A stretch of DNA of 11,783 nt from Clostridiales bacterium (GTDB lineage Bacteria > Bacillota > Clostridia > Saccharofermentanales > Saccharofermentanaceae), in contig JAGAFH010000232.1 of the NCBI GenBank assembly GCA_017612755.1, positions 1 to 11,783 on the forward strand, read 5' to 3'. Below are positions 1 to 6,824 of the stretch, in pieces (within the stretch, counting starts at the first letter, position 1; the number at the start of each line of letters is the position of its first letter). A program made the translations under genes and the position numbers. The notes below the pieces were generated by a model that saw nothing but the letters and a program-made list of their open reading frames with translations, had not been told where the DNA came from and did not search any database.

Positions 1-1017
1 AAGATCCGGGTCCGTATCCTTTCCAGAAATGCCAATGATGTTTTCGACAAAGCTTTTTTCGAGAGAAGGATAGGTTATGCCCTTGATTACAGGGATACTG
101 TCATGAAGGATGGGGATACAAAGTGCTGCAGGCTGATCTTCGGCGAAGCAGACGAACTTCCGGGCCTTACGGTGGACAGATTCGGTGATATCCTGGTGGC
201 CCAGGTCCTGTCCCTTGGTATTGAGCAGAGAAAAGAGATGATCTTCGACAGCCTTATAGATATCCTCAGGCAGAGGGGGGAGACCATAAGCGGCCTCTAT
301 GAGAGAAACGATGTGGCCATCAGGGCCCTTGAAGGCATGGAAGAATATAAAGGCTGGTATAAAGAGCCTTCCCATGAAGTCACGGAGATCACCGAAAACG
401 GCATCAGATATAAGGTGGATGTGGAGAACGGCCAGAAGACGGGATTTTTCCTTGACCAGAAGTACAACAGGGAGGCGGTAGCCCGTATCGCCAAAGGAAA
501 GAACGTGCTGGACTGCTTTACCCATACGGGATCATTTGCGCTGAACGCTGCAAAGGGGGGAGCAAAGCATGTCCATGCCCTGGATATATCTGAGACTGCG
601 GTCAGCATGGCCCGGGAAAACGCTGTCCTTAACGGGCTGGATGACAGGATGAGCTTTGAGGCGGTAGACGTTTTTGATTACCTTCCCAACATAAAGAAGG
701 GGGAATATGACATGATAATCCTGGATCCTCCTGCTTTCACCAAGTCCAGAAAGACAAAGGAGAACGCCCAGAGAGGATATAAGGAGATCAACTACAGGGC
801 CATGAAGGCTCTTCCCAGAGGGGGTTATCTGGCTACCTGTTCCTGTTCCCACTTTATGGATGAGGAAAGCTTTGTTAAGATGCTGGACAGCGCGGCGGCT
901 GATGCCGGAGTCCGGATCAAGCAGATCGAGAAGAGACAGCAGTCTCCGGATCACCCCATACTTCTTGATGTGGCAGAAACGGATTACCTGAAATTCTTCA
1001 TTCTTCAGATATTCTGA
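1..1017 (+). CDS. rlmI: RlmI-like class I SAM-dependent 23S rRNA methyltransferase, 5' end missing
   Basis: The reading frame is open from the first base, giving 338 visible residues; the internal ATG at 103 is not the start. Relatives are about 390 residues, so roughly 50 N-terminal residues (most of the RNA-binding PUA domain) lie outside the window. Numbering from base 1, the family signature QKTGFFLDQKYNR is at about 145-157. The SAM-binding motif VLDCFTHTGSFALNAA is at about 169-184, an acidic strand end (ALDIS) follows, and the catalytic-region motif ILDPPAF is at about 240-246. A Cys-containing TCSCSH motif lies near the C-terminus. In E. coli RlmI makes 5-methylcytosine in 23S rRNA in the cytoplasm; the same target here is inferred from family membership (COG1092). 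No hairpin terminator is seen in the 58 bases before the next gene, so read-through is possible. Confidence 0.9.
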   Translation, partial: KIRVRILSRNANDVFDKAFFERRIGYALDYRDTVMKDGDTKCCRLIFGEADELPGLTVDRFGDILVAQVLSLGIEQRKEMIFDSLIDILRQRGETISGLYERNDVAIRALEGMEEYKGWYKEPSHEVTEITENGIRYKVDVENGQKTGFFLDQKYNREAVARIAKGKNVLDCFTHTGSFALNAAKGGAKHVHALDISETAVSMARENAVLNGLDDRMSFEAVDVFDYLPNIKKGEYDMIILDPPAFTKSRKTKENAQRGYKEINYRAMKALPRGGYLATCSCSHFMDEESFVKMLDSAAADAGVRIKQIEKRQQSPDHPILLDVAETDYLKFFILQIF

Positions 1018-1046
1018 TTGATATTTAATTATATTTATATTAATAT
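1018..1046 (+). promoter_or_regulatory. candidate sigma-A promoter for MATE-1
   Basis: TTGATA at 1018-1023 and TAATAT at 1041-1046 are separated by 17 bases, in a very AT-rich gap that starts immediately after the upstream stop codon. The predicted transcript start, about 1053, falls inside the left arm of the hairpin that covers the ribosome site of the next gene. AT-rich sequence gives such matches easily, so this is tentative. Confidence 0.4.
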
Positions 1047-1049
1047 CCT

Positions 1050-1070
1050 CTCCTGAAAAGAGATCAGGAG
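1050..1070 (+). promoter_or_regulatory. hairpin enclosing the MATE-1 ribosome binding site
   Basis: CTCCTGA (1050-1056) is the exact reverse complement of TCAGGAG (1064-1070), with a 7-base purine loop. The right arm contains the AGGAG Shine-Dalgarno site, 5 bases before the ATG at 1076. If formed in RNA, the 7-bp stem would mask the ribosome site. There is no T-tract, so it is not a terminator. The pairing is seen directly; a regulatory role is inference. Confidence 0.45.
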
Positions 1071-1075
1071 TATCT

Positions 1076-2455
1076 ATGAGCGAAACAGCAGTAAAAGAAA
1101 ACAAGATGGGCACTATGCCCGTGAAGAAACTGATCGTATCGATGTCTCTTCCCATGATGATATCGATGCTGGTACAGGCGCTTTATAATATCGTGGACAG
1201 CATATTCGTTGCCCAGCTTTCCCAGGATGCCATGAATGCGGTCACCCTGGTATTCCCTATGCAGAACCTGATGATCGCCCTGGGAATGGGAACCGGTGTC
1301 GGAATAAATGCCATCCTTTCCAAGTCTTTGGGAGAAAAGAAGCAGGAAGAGGCGGACAATGCGGCCAACACAGGTATCCTTCTGAACTTCTGCCACTTTC
1401 TCCTGTTCGTTCTGGTAGGACTGTTCATTTCAAAGAGATTTATCTATTCCCAGACTGATATAGATGCAGTAGCAGATTACGGTATCTCCTACCTGAAGGT
1501 CATATCAGTCCTTTCCTTCGGATGCTTTTTCCAGGTGACTTTTGAAAGGCTTCTTCAGTCTACGGGAAGGACCAACCTCAGTATGATATCCCAGCTTACG
1601 GGCGCCATCATCAATACTATCCTGGATCCCATCATGATCTTCGGACTTTTCGGCTTCCCCAGGATGGAGGTGGCAGGCGCTGCCCTTGCCACATGTATCG
1701 GCCAGATGTGCGCTGCCTGTGTGGGACTGTTCCTTAATATCAGATATAACAAGGAGATCCATCTCTCCTTTTATAAGATCATCCATCCCAACAGAAATAC
1801 CGTGTTCTGGATCTATTTTGTAGGTGTCCCTTCGACTCTCATGATGGCCATAGGATCTGTCATGACCTACTTCATGAACCTGATAACCGGAAGGTTCTCT
1901 GATACTGCCCAGACAGTATTCGGTATCTACTTTAAGCTCCAGAGTTTCTTCTTTATGCCGGTATTCGGACTTAACAACGGTCTTATCCCGGTACTTGCCT
2001 TTAACTACGGGGCAGAGAACAAAAAGAGGATAATGGAAGCTCTGAAGTTTGCCGTAAAGCTGGCCTTCAGCATAATGGTGCTGGGACTTATCTGTTTTGA
2101 GGCGATCCCCGGACTTCTCCTTAAGGCATTTAATGCTTCGGATGAACTGATGGCCATAGGTATCCCTGCCCTTCGGATAATCGGGATCCATCTTCCCATC
2201 GCGGCTATCGCCATCGTTCTCGGATCGGTTTTCCAGGCTTTTTCCAGGAGCTTTTTCTCGCTTATCGTGTCTCTCGGAAGGCAGCTGGTCATACTGATCC
2301 CTGCGGCATACCTTCTTTCCCTTACGGGTAATGTCAACAACATCTGGTGGTCTTTCCCCATATCGGAGGTAGGATCATTGATATTGACATCCATCTTCTT
2401 TATCATTGTTAAGAGAAGTGTCATCGACAGGCTGAAAGAAGGGGGAGAGACATGA
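1076..2455 (+). CDS. MATE family multidrug/cation antiporter (MATE-1)
   Basis: This 459-residue, very hydrophobic protein has the two-bundle MATE pattern, about 12 membrane segments. The N-terminal part has the typical sequence around SMSLPMMISMLVQALYNIVDSIFVAQL (residues about 22-48, quoted only as landmark words SLPMMISM and YNIVDSIFV). A GMGTGVG stretch near residue 65 and a cytoplasmic loop LGEKKQEEAD near 80 follow. The second half restarts at about residue 240 and has FGLNNGLIPVLAFNYGA near 300, which matches the pseudo-symmetric second MatE domain. MATE proteins export drugs or toxic organic cations using Na+ or H+ gradients; the substrate here cannot be told. The start is supported by AGGAG 5 bases upstream. 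The stop overlaps the nfo start as ATGA, indicating translational coupling. Confidence 0.92.
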   Translation: MSETAVKENKMGTMPVKKLIVSMSLPMMISMLVQALYNIVDSIFVAQLSQDAMNAVTLVFPMQNLMIALGMGTGVGINAILSKSLGEKKQEEADNAANTGILLNFCHFLLFVLVGLFISKRFIYSQTDIDAVADYGISYLKVISVLSFGCFFQVTFERLLQSTGRTNLSMISQLTGAIINTILDPIMIFGLFGFPRMEVAGAALATCIGQMCAACVGLFLNIRYNKEIHLSFYKIIHPNRNTVFWIYFVGVPSTLMMAIGSVMTYFMNLITGRFSDTAQTVFGIYFKLQSFFFMPVFGLNNGLIPVLAFNYGAENKKRIMEALKFAVKLAFSIMVLGLICFEAIPGLLLKAFNASDELMAIGIPALRIIGIHLPIAAIAIVLGSVFQAFSRSFFSLIVSLGRQLVILIPAAYLLSLTGNVNNIWWSFPISEVGSLILTSIFFIIVKRSVIDRLKEGGET

Positions 2456-3279
2456 TCAATATAGGTTGCCATCTTTCAAGTTCCGGCGGTTTTCTCGCCA
2501 TGGGAAAACATGCTACTGAACTTGGTGCAGATACATTTGCTTTCTTTACAAGAAATCCCAGGGGCGGTTCCGCCAAGGAGATAGATCCCGAAGATGCCAA
2601 GGCTCTCATAAAGTATATGCAGGAGAATAACTTCGGTAAGCTGGTGGCCCATGCTCCCTATACCATGAACGTCTGCGCAGAGAAGGAGAGCGTGAAGGAG
2701 TTTTCCAGGAATATGCTGGCGGAAGACCTTGACCGTATGCAGTATGTTCCCGGCAACTACTATAACTTCCACCCCGGATCCCATGTGGGGCAGGGTGAGG
2801 ATGCGGCTATACCCATGATCGCCGATGCCATCAATAACGCCCTTAAAGAGGAGCACGATACCACTGTCCTTCTTGAGACCATGGCCGGTAAAGGTTCTGA
2901 AGTGGGAAGGAACTTTGAGGAGATAAGAAGGATCATCGATCTTGTGGATCTTAAGGATAAGATCGGTGTCTGTTTCGATACATGTCACACCTGGGACGGA
3001 GGCTACGATGTAGTCGGTGATATAGACGGGGTCCTGGACGAGTTTGACAGGGTCATCGGGCTGGACAGATTAAAGGCTGTTCACTTAAATGACAGTAAGA
3101 ACGACAGGGATACCCACAAGGACAGACATGAAGTCATCGGCGGCGGATTCCTGGGAGAAGAGGCCATAAGAAGGATCGTCACCCATCCCATACTTCAGGG
3201 AAAGCCCTTTATCCTTGAGACGCCCAACGAAGATCCCGGATACAAAAAAGAGATAGCCCTCATAAGGTCGTGGATGTGA
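2452..3279 (+). CDS. nfo: endonuclease IV, AP endonuclease (Nfo)
   Basis: This 275-residue protein has the length and TIM-barrel motif order of bacterial endonuclease IV. The enzyme cuts the backbone 5' to abasic sites and removes 3' blocking groups in base excision repair, using three zinc ions. All expected metal ligands can be placed: His67 (AHAPY), His107 (NFHPGSH), Glu142 (LLETMAGKG), Asp176 and His179 (FDTCHTW), His211 (VHLNDSK), Asp224 and His226 (KDRHEVIG) and Glu256 (ILETPNE). The ATG overlaps the MATE-1 stop by 4 bases, and a GGGGGAGAG ribosome site lies inside the end of MATE-1, so the two are co-translated. A repair enzyme behind an efflux pump could suggest a shared stress operon, but the link may be accidental. 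Confidence 0.97.
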   Translation: MINIGCHLSSSGGFLAMGKHATELGADTFAFFTRNPRGGSAKEIDPEDAKALIKYMQENNFGKLVAHAPYTMNVCAEKESVKEFSRNMLAEDLDRMQYVPGNYYNFHPGSHVGQGEDAAIPMIADAINNALKEEHDTTVLLETMAGKGSEVGRNFEEIRRIIDLVDLKDKIGVCFDTCHTWDGGYDVVGDIDGVLDEFDRVIGLDRLKAVHLNDSKNDRDTHKDRHEVIGGGFLGEEAIRRIVTHPILQGKPFILETPNEDPGYKKEIALIRSWM

Positions 3280-3280
3280 T

Positions 3281-3457
3281 ATGGATATGCCTAAAGATCC
3301 GGTAATGCTCTTAAGCTACATAAATCTCCAGCTCCGGGACTACTATCCCTCCCTGGAGGAATTCGCTGCGGCCACGGGCCAAGATGAAAATCAGATAAGG
3401 GAAAAGTTAGCTTCAATCAACTATTTTTACAACGAAGAGGCAAATCAGTTTAAATAA
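3281..3457 (+). CDS. DUF4250 family small protein, 58 residues
   Basis: The frame runs from ATG at 3281 to TAA at 3455-3457 and begins 1 base after the nfo stop. The protein starts MDMPKDPVMLLSYINLQLRD, continues with YYPSLEEF, and ends with SINYFYNEEANQFK. The pattern of PKDP-x-MLLS-x-(I/V)N at the front, a short acidic helix, a Lys-Leu-Ala-Ser-Ile helix and a final NQF matches the DUF4250 family common in Clostridia. It has no signal peptide, membrane segment or catalytic motif. The layout resembles a small helical DNA- or protein-binding fold, but the function is unknown. There is no strong ribosome site of its own (AAGG at 3264-3267 is 13 bases away), so it is probably translated by coupling to nfo. 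ATG at 3287 is an alternative start. Confidence 0.8.
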   Translation: MDMPKDPVMLLSYINLQLRDYYPSLEEFAAATGQDENQIREKLASINYFYNEEANQFK

Positions 3458-3484
3458 ATCGGCTTTTTTGCCCAAGGGTTTTTG

Positions 3485-3514
3485 TTGTCTGTAATTTGAT
3501 TTCCGTATTATAAT
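3485..3514 (+). promoter_or_regulatory. sigma-A promoter for gpmI
   Basis: TTGTCT at 3485-3490 and a perfect TATAAT at 3509-3514 are spaced by 18 bases, about 40 bases before the gpmI start. The sequence between the DUF4250 stop and this promoter (3458-3484) is T-rich (TTTTTT, then GGGTTTTTG) and has only 3-bp stems, so the upstream operon has no convincing hairpin terminator here. Confidence 0.7.
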
Positions 3515-3554
3515 CTCTAACGGATAATTAATAATATACAGGAGATATATCAAA

Positions 3555-5147
3555 ATGAGACAAAAACCCGTAGTAATGATGGTCCTTGACGGTTACGGTC
3601 TTTCCGACATCAAGGAGGCAAATGCCATCTATATGGCAAACACCCCTGTAATGGATAAGCTGGAGGCTGAGTGCCCTTTTGTTAAGGGTTATGCTTCAGG
3701 TCTTTCCGTAGGACTTCCCGACGGACAGATGGGTAACTCCGAAGTAGGTCACATGAATATCGGATCCGGAAGGATCATCTACCAGGATCTTACACTTATC
3801 ACCAAGTATATCGAGGACGGAGTCTTCTTCAAGAACGAGGAGCTTCTCCGCGCCATCAACAACTGTAAGGAGAAGAATTCAGATCTTCACATCTGGGGAC
3901 TTCTTTCCGACGGCGGCGTTCACAGCCACAACACCCACCTCTATGCCATCATCGAGATGTGTAAGAGAGAGAACTTCGACAGAGTATATGTTCATCCCTT
4001 CTACGACGGCCGTGATACTCCCCCTGCATCAGGCAAGGGATATCTCGAGCAGCTCATCGCAAAGATGGAGGAGATCGGCGTAGGTAAGGTTGCTTCCATG
4101 TCCGGAAGATACTACGCAATGGACAGAGACAATAACTGGGATAGGATCCAGAAGGCATACGATTCCCTCGTACTTGGTGAGGGCGTTAAGGATACAGATC
4201 CCGTTGCTGCTATGCAGAAGTCTTACGACAACGGTGTAACAGACGAGTTCGTACTTCCCACAGTCATCGTAAACGAGGACGGATCTCCCGTATCCCTCGT
4301 TAAGCCTGATGACTCCATCATCTTCTTTAACTTCCGTCCCGACCGTGCAAGAGAGATAACAAAGGCATTCTGCTTCTCCGATGAGGATATCGCAGCCCAG
4401 AGCGGTGATGCCAATGATCCCAAGTGCATCAAGTTCCTTAAGAGACACAACGGCTTCATGCCTCTCACATATGTCTGCTTCAAGGACTACGATGAGACTA
4501 TCCCTAACAAGTTCGTTGCTTTCAAGAAGGAAGAGATCAAGAATACTCTCGGTGAGTATTTTGCAGCAAATAACTTAAGACAGCTCCGTATCGCTGAAAC
4601 AGAGAAGTATGCCCACGTAACATTCTTCTTTAACGGCGGTATCGAAGAGCCTAACAAGGGCGAGGACAGAACTCTCGTTAATTCCCCCAAGGTCGCCACA
4701 TATGACCTTCAGCCTGAGATGAGCGCTCCTGAAGTTTCCGAGAAGCTGGATGCAGCTATCACCTCCGGTGAGTATGACGTGATCATCATCAACTTCGCTA
4801 ACCCTGACATGGTAGGCCACACAGGTGTTATCGAAGCTGCAGTCAAGGCTGTTGAGAGAGTAGACGAGTGCGTAGGCGCTGCTGTAGAGGCAGTTAAGAA
4901 GATGGACGGAGTCCTCTTTATCTGCGCAGACCACGGTAATGCAGAGCAGATGGTAAATCCGGAGACAGGCGCTCCCCATACTGCCCACACGACTAATCCC
5001 GTACCTTTCATCCTCTATAACTACGATCCCGCTTATACATTAAGAGAAGGCGGAAGGCTCTGCGACATCGCACCTACGCTTCTTGAGATCATGGGACTTC
5101 CCCAGTCCGCTGAGATGACAGGCGAATCACTTCTTATCAGGAAGTAA
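3555..5147 (+). CDS. gpmI: 2,3-bisphosphoglycerate-independent phosphoglycerate mutase
   Basis: GpmI interconverts 3- and 2-phosphoglycerate in glycolysis in the cytoplasm, using two Mn2+ ions and a phosphoserine intermediate. The protein is 530 residues, slightly longer than the usual 510 or so. Visible sites are Asp12 (LDGYG), the nucleophile Ser62 (GNSEVGH), His123 (GGVHSH), HPFYDGRDTPP at 147-157, GRYYAMDRDNNWDR at 184-197, FNFRPDRAREIT at 259-269, Asp418 and His422 (NPDMVGHTG), Asp459 and His460 (ADHGNAE) and His478 (TAHTT). All catalytic and metal residues expected for the alkaline-phosphatase-superfamily fold are present. The start is set by AGGAG at 3540-3544. Codons such as CTC, TCC and GTA recur strongly, as expected for a highly expressed gene. 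It is flanked by its own promoter and a strong terminator, so it is monocistronic. Confidence 0.98.
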   Translation: MRQKPVVMMVLDGYGLSDIKEANAIYMANTPVMDKLEAECPFVKGYASGLSVGLPDGQMGNSEVGHMNIGSGRIIYQDLTLITKYIEDGVFFKNEELLRAINNCKEKNSDLHIWGLLSDGGVHSHNTHLYAIIEMCKRENFDRVYVHPFYDGRDTPPASGKGYLEQLIAKMEEIGVGKVASMSGRYYAMDRDNNWDRIQKAYDSLVLGEGVKDTDPVAAMQKSYDNGVTDEFVLPTVIVNEDGSPVSLVKPDDSIIFFNFRPDRAREITKAFCFSDEDIAAQSGDANDPKCIKFLKRHNGFMPLTYVCFKDYDETIPNKFVAFKKEEIKNTLGEYFAANNLRQLRIAETEKYAHVTFFFNGGIEEPNKGEDRTLVNSPKVATYDLQPEMSAPEVSEKLDAAITSGEYDVIIINFANPDMVGHTGVIEAAVKAVERVDECVGAAVEAVKKMDGVLFICADHGNAEQMVNPETGAPHTAHTTNPVPFILYNYDPAYTLREGGRLCDIAPTLLEIMGLPQSAEMTGESLLIRK

Positions 5148-5166
5148 TCGATAAAACAGGATAAAC

Positions 5167-5200
5167 AAGAGTGGCTGTCAGAAATGACAGCCACTTTTTT
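5167..5200 (+). terminator. intrinsic terminator of gpmI
   Basis: AGTGGCTGTCA (5170-5180) pairs perfectly with TGACAGCCACT (5185-5195) around a GAAA loop and is followed by a T-tract to 5200. Upstream A and G residues (5167-5169) extend the stem into the T-tract. It lies about 20 bases after the gpmI stop. Confidence 0.95.
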
Positions 5201-5207
5201 GTTCCCG

Positions 5208-5382
5208 ATTGACCTAATTATTGTCCTATCTGGGTCAGTAGTTTAGGACAATAATCCCGATTTTAGGCTGAAATTGACCTAAACATTGCCCTAACCAGGG
5301 CAGTAGTTTGGGACAATAATCCCGATTTTAGACTGAAATTGACCTAAATACTGCCCTATCTGGGACAGTAGTTTAGGACAAT
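5208..5382. repeat. tandem array of three 45-base hairpin elements with 20-base spacers (65-base period)
   Basis: Copies lie at 5208-5252, 5273-5317 and 5338-5382. The two spacers (5253-5272 and 5318-5337) differ at one base and contain TCCCGATTTTAG. Each copy begins ATTGACCTAA and ends TTAGGACAAT (TTGGGACAAT in copy 2). These ends pair over 10 positions with the same single A-A mismatch in every copy. Inside, element positions 12-20 pair with 25-33 around a four-base loop. Over the full 65 bases, copies 1 and 2 match at 56 positions by my count; over 45 bases, copies 1 and 3 match at 41. Copy 3 stops exactly at the end of the hairpin, which defines the element. The bases before copy 1 (TTCCCG) resemble a truncated spacer. 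It contains no credible coding frame, because 65 is not a multiple of 3. It may be a REP-like or miniature mobile palindrome, a protein-binding array or structured RNA. Confidence 0.9.
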
Positions 5383-5391
5383 TTTTAAATT

Positions 5392-5415
5392 CCGGTGCAA
5401 CCGGTCCGTTTTTCT
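5392..5415 (+). other. short inverted repeat followed by a T-run, upstream of the serpin
   Basis: CCGGT (5392-5396) and ACCGG (5400-5404) pair around GCA, with TTTTT a few bases later. It could be a weak terminator or attenuator or an operator half-site pair. The rest of 5383-5463 shows only the serpin ribosome site; no clear -35/-10 pair for the serpin was found. Confidence 0.25.
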
Positions 5416-5463
5416 TCCGTGTATATGAGTGAAAGGCAATAAAGCACAAAGGAGAAAACACAT

Positions 5464-6765
5464 ATGAAACGCAAGATGATAGCAATGATCCTAATCTCAG
5501 CTCTCTGTTTCGGGACAGCCTGTTCCGTGTCAGATGTAGCAGCGGAAAAAGGGAAAAAGGATAAGAAGACTAAGGGAGATGTGGAATACGGCGAGCTTAT
5601 AGAGCCCGATGCAAGATATGATGAAAAGGATGTAGGGGATGCATATCTTGAGTATGTATTTGATATTTATGGAAGATGCGCCCAGAATGCAGACGATGAG
5701 AATATGATGATCTCACCTGCTTCTATCATGATGGCAATGGAGATCGCCAATGCCGGCGCCTGTGGCGATACACAGGATCAGATCACCAATGCGTTGTTCC
5801 CGGGAGTTGAAACAGATGAGGGACTTACATTTGCTTCAGATCTCGTTAACAAGATAAACGAGGCCACAGGAGTTGATTTCAGTGCGGCTAATGCTCTCTG
5901 GCTCAACGAGAACAGCTATATTATGGCTAACGGCCTTAACGATGAGTATGTGGATTACTGCGAGGATTACTTTAATGCCGAAGTAAACAATGCTCCTTTC
6001 AGTAACGCAACTGTTGATGATATCAATGACTGGGTAGATGACAATACTAACGGAATGATCCCTACTATCGTTGATCAGCTGGATCCTTCTGCTGCTGCAG
6101 TTATCTTAAACGCCATCGCGTTTGAAGGAGAGTGGGCTGAGCAGTTCGAAGACTATCAGATAGATGAGAACGGACTGTTTACGAACTCCGAGGGTCGGAG
6201 CCAGACAGTTCCCATGATGAACAGCACTGAATCAACATATTTCGAATCTGACCTGGCAACAGGATTCATCAAGTACTACGAGGGCGGAGAATATGCTTTC
6301 CTGGCTATGCTCCCTAAAGACGAGTCGATCAATGCAAATGATTTTGCCGCAGGCCTGACAGCAGAAGATTATCTGGAGTTCTGGAACAGCAGCACCAGTG
6401 CATATGATGTTTACATCAGGATGCCTGAGTTCTCCTATGATTATGAGATCGGGAACATGGTAGGTATCTTCGAGGATATGGGTGTAGAGGATGCTTTCAG
6501 TGAAGATGAAGCAGACTTCTCCAATATCGCATATGCAGAAGGCTACAACCTTTACATCAACCAGATCATCCACAAGACACATATCGAAGTGGACAGGGAC
6601 GGAACAAGAGCCGCCGCCGCGACTGCAGTCATCATGTATGAGGCCTGCTGCGAACCTGTGGAAGTTGAGACAAGACAGGTTTATCTCGACAGACCTTTCG
6701 CTTATGCCATAGTTGACACGGCAACAGGAACACCGGTCTTCATCGGAACAGTAAACAACATCTGA
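5464..6765 (+). CDS. secreted, lipoprotein-like serpin (serine protease inhibitor)
   Basis: This 433-residue protein belongs to the serpin family, suicide inhibitors that trap proteases by inserting a cleaved loop into a beta-sheet. Residues 1-19 form a signal peptide (MKRK, then a hydrophobic core) ending in FGTAC, with Cys20 as a probable lipid-attachment site; Gly at -3 makes the lipobox imperfect. A Lys-rich linker (29-38) separates it from the core. Serpin landmarks are NMMISPASIMMAM (80-92), ALWLNEN (144-150), NAIAFEGEWAEQF (216-228) and HKTHIEVDRDGT (370-381). The hinge GTRAAAAT (380-387) has small residues at P12-P8, as in inhibitory serpins. Counting from Gly380 as P15 puts the scissile bond at Ala394-Cys395, followed by Cys396. 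VYLDRPFAYAIVD and PVFIGTV close the fold. It probably acts on the cell surface against host or microbial proteases. The start is set by AAGGAG 9 bases upstream. Confidence 0.93.
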   Translation: MKRKMIAMILISALCFGTACSVSDVAAEKGKKDKKTKGDVEYGELIEPDARYDEKDVGDAYLEYVFDIYGRCAQNADDENMMISPASIMMAMEIANAGACGDTQDQITNALFPGVETDEGLTFASDLVNKINEATGVDFSAANALWLNENSYIMANGLNDEYVDYCEDYFNAEVNNAPFSNATVDDINDWVDDNTNGMIPTIVDQLDPSAAAVILNAIAFEGEWAEQFEDYQIDENGLFTNSEGRSQTVPMMNSTESTYFESDLATGFIKYYEGGEYAFLAMLPKDESINANDFAAGLTAEDYLEFWNSSTSAYDVYIRMPEFSYDYEIGNMVGIFEDMGVEDAFSEDEADFSNIAYAEGYNLYINQIIHKTHIEVDRDGTRAAAATAVIMYEACCEPVEVETRQVYLDRPFAYAIVDTATGTPVFIGTVNNI

Positions 6766-6773
6766 TAAACAAA

Positions 6774-6824
6774 CTCCCGCGATGAAATGTTATACTCTTA
6801 AAAGAAACATCGCGGGAGGTTTTT
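6774..6824 (+). terminator. 11-bp inverted repeat: serpin terminator and/or DJ-1 leader hairpin
   Basis: CTCCCGCGATG (6774-6784) is the exact reverse complement of CATCGCGGGAG (6808-6818); the loop is 23 bases and GTTTTT follows. The position, 8 bases after the serpin stop, together with the T-run suggests a terminator for serpin transcripts. The right arm also contains most of the GGGAGG ribosome site of the next gene, whose ATG is at 6825, and the loop contains a promoter -10. The loop is long for a terminator, so a translational leader role is also possible. Confidence 0.65.
6788..6796 (+). promoter_or_regulatory. extended -10 promoter for the DJ-1 gene
   Basis: TGTTATACT at 6788-6796 fits the extended -10 form TGn-TATACT. 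There is no good -35 (AACAAA at the expected place), as is common with extended -10 promoters. Transcription would start near 6803, leaving a leader of about 22 bases that carries only the right arm of the hairpin, so the ribosome site would be free. Confidence 0.5.

Noticed and set aside
532-1155. Long minus-strand frame opposite the rlmI end and MATE-1 start
   Set aside because: It is a shadow of two well-supported genes on the other strand and crosses their intergenic promoter and ribosome site.
1505-2191. 228-residue minus-strand frame inside MATE-1
   Set aside because: It is antisense to a clear membrane-protein gene, and its composition is a shadow of codon bias with no ribosome site or domain.
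3458-3484. Possible terminator after DUF4250 (GGC-TTTTTT-GCC and CCC-AA-GGG with T-run)
   Set aside because: Stems are only 3 bp and the loop of one is the T-run itself, so it is too weak to call.
5209-5344. TTGACC in each repeat as a -35 promoter box
   Set aside because: No -10 element lies 16-18 bases downstream in any copy.
5208-5382. CRISPR-like reading of the regular repeats
   Set aside because: The so-called spacers are near-identical and the repeats vary, the reverse of CRISPR; only three units and no cas genes.
5291-5485. Minus-strand 64-residue frame covering the repeat array and the serpin start
   Set aside because: It runs through non-coding 65-base repeats in changing frames, covers the serpin ribosome site and start, and has no family features.
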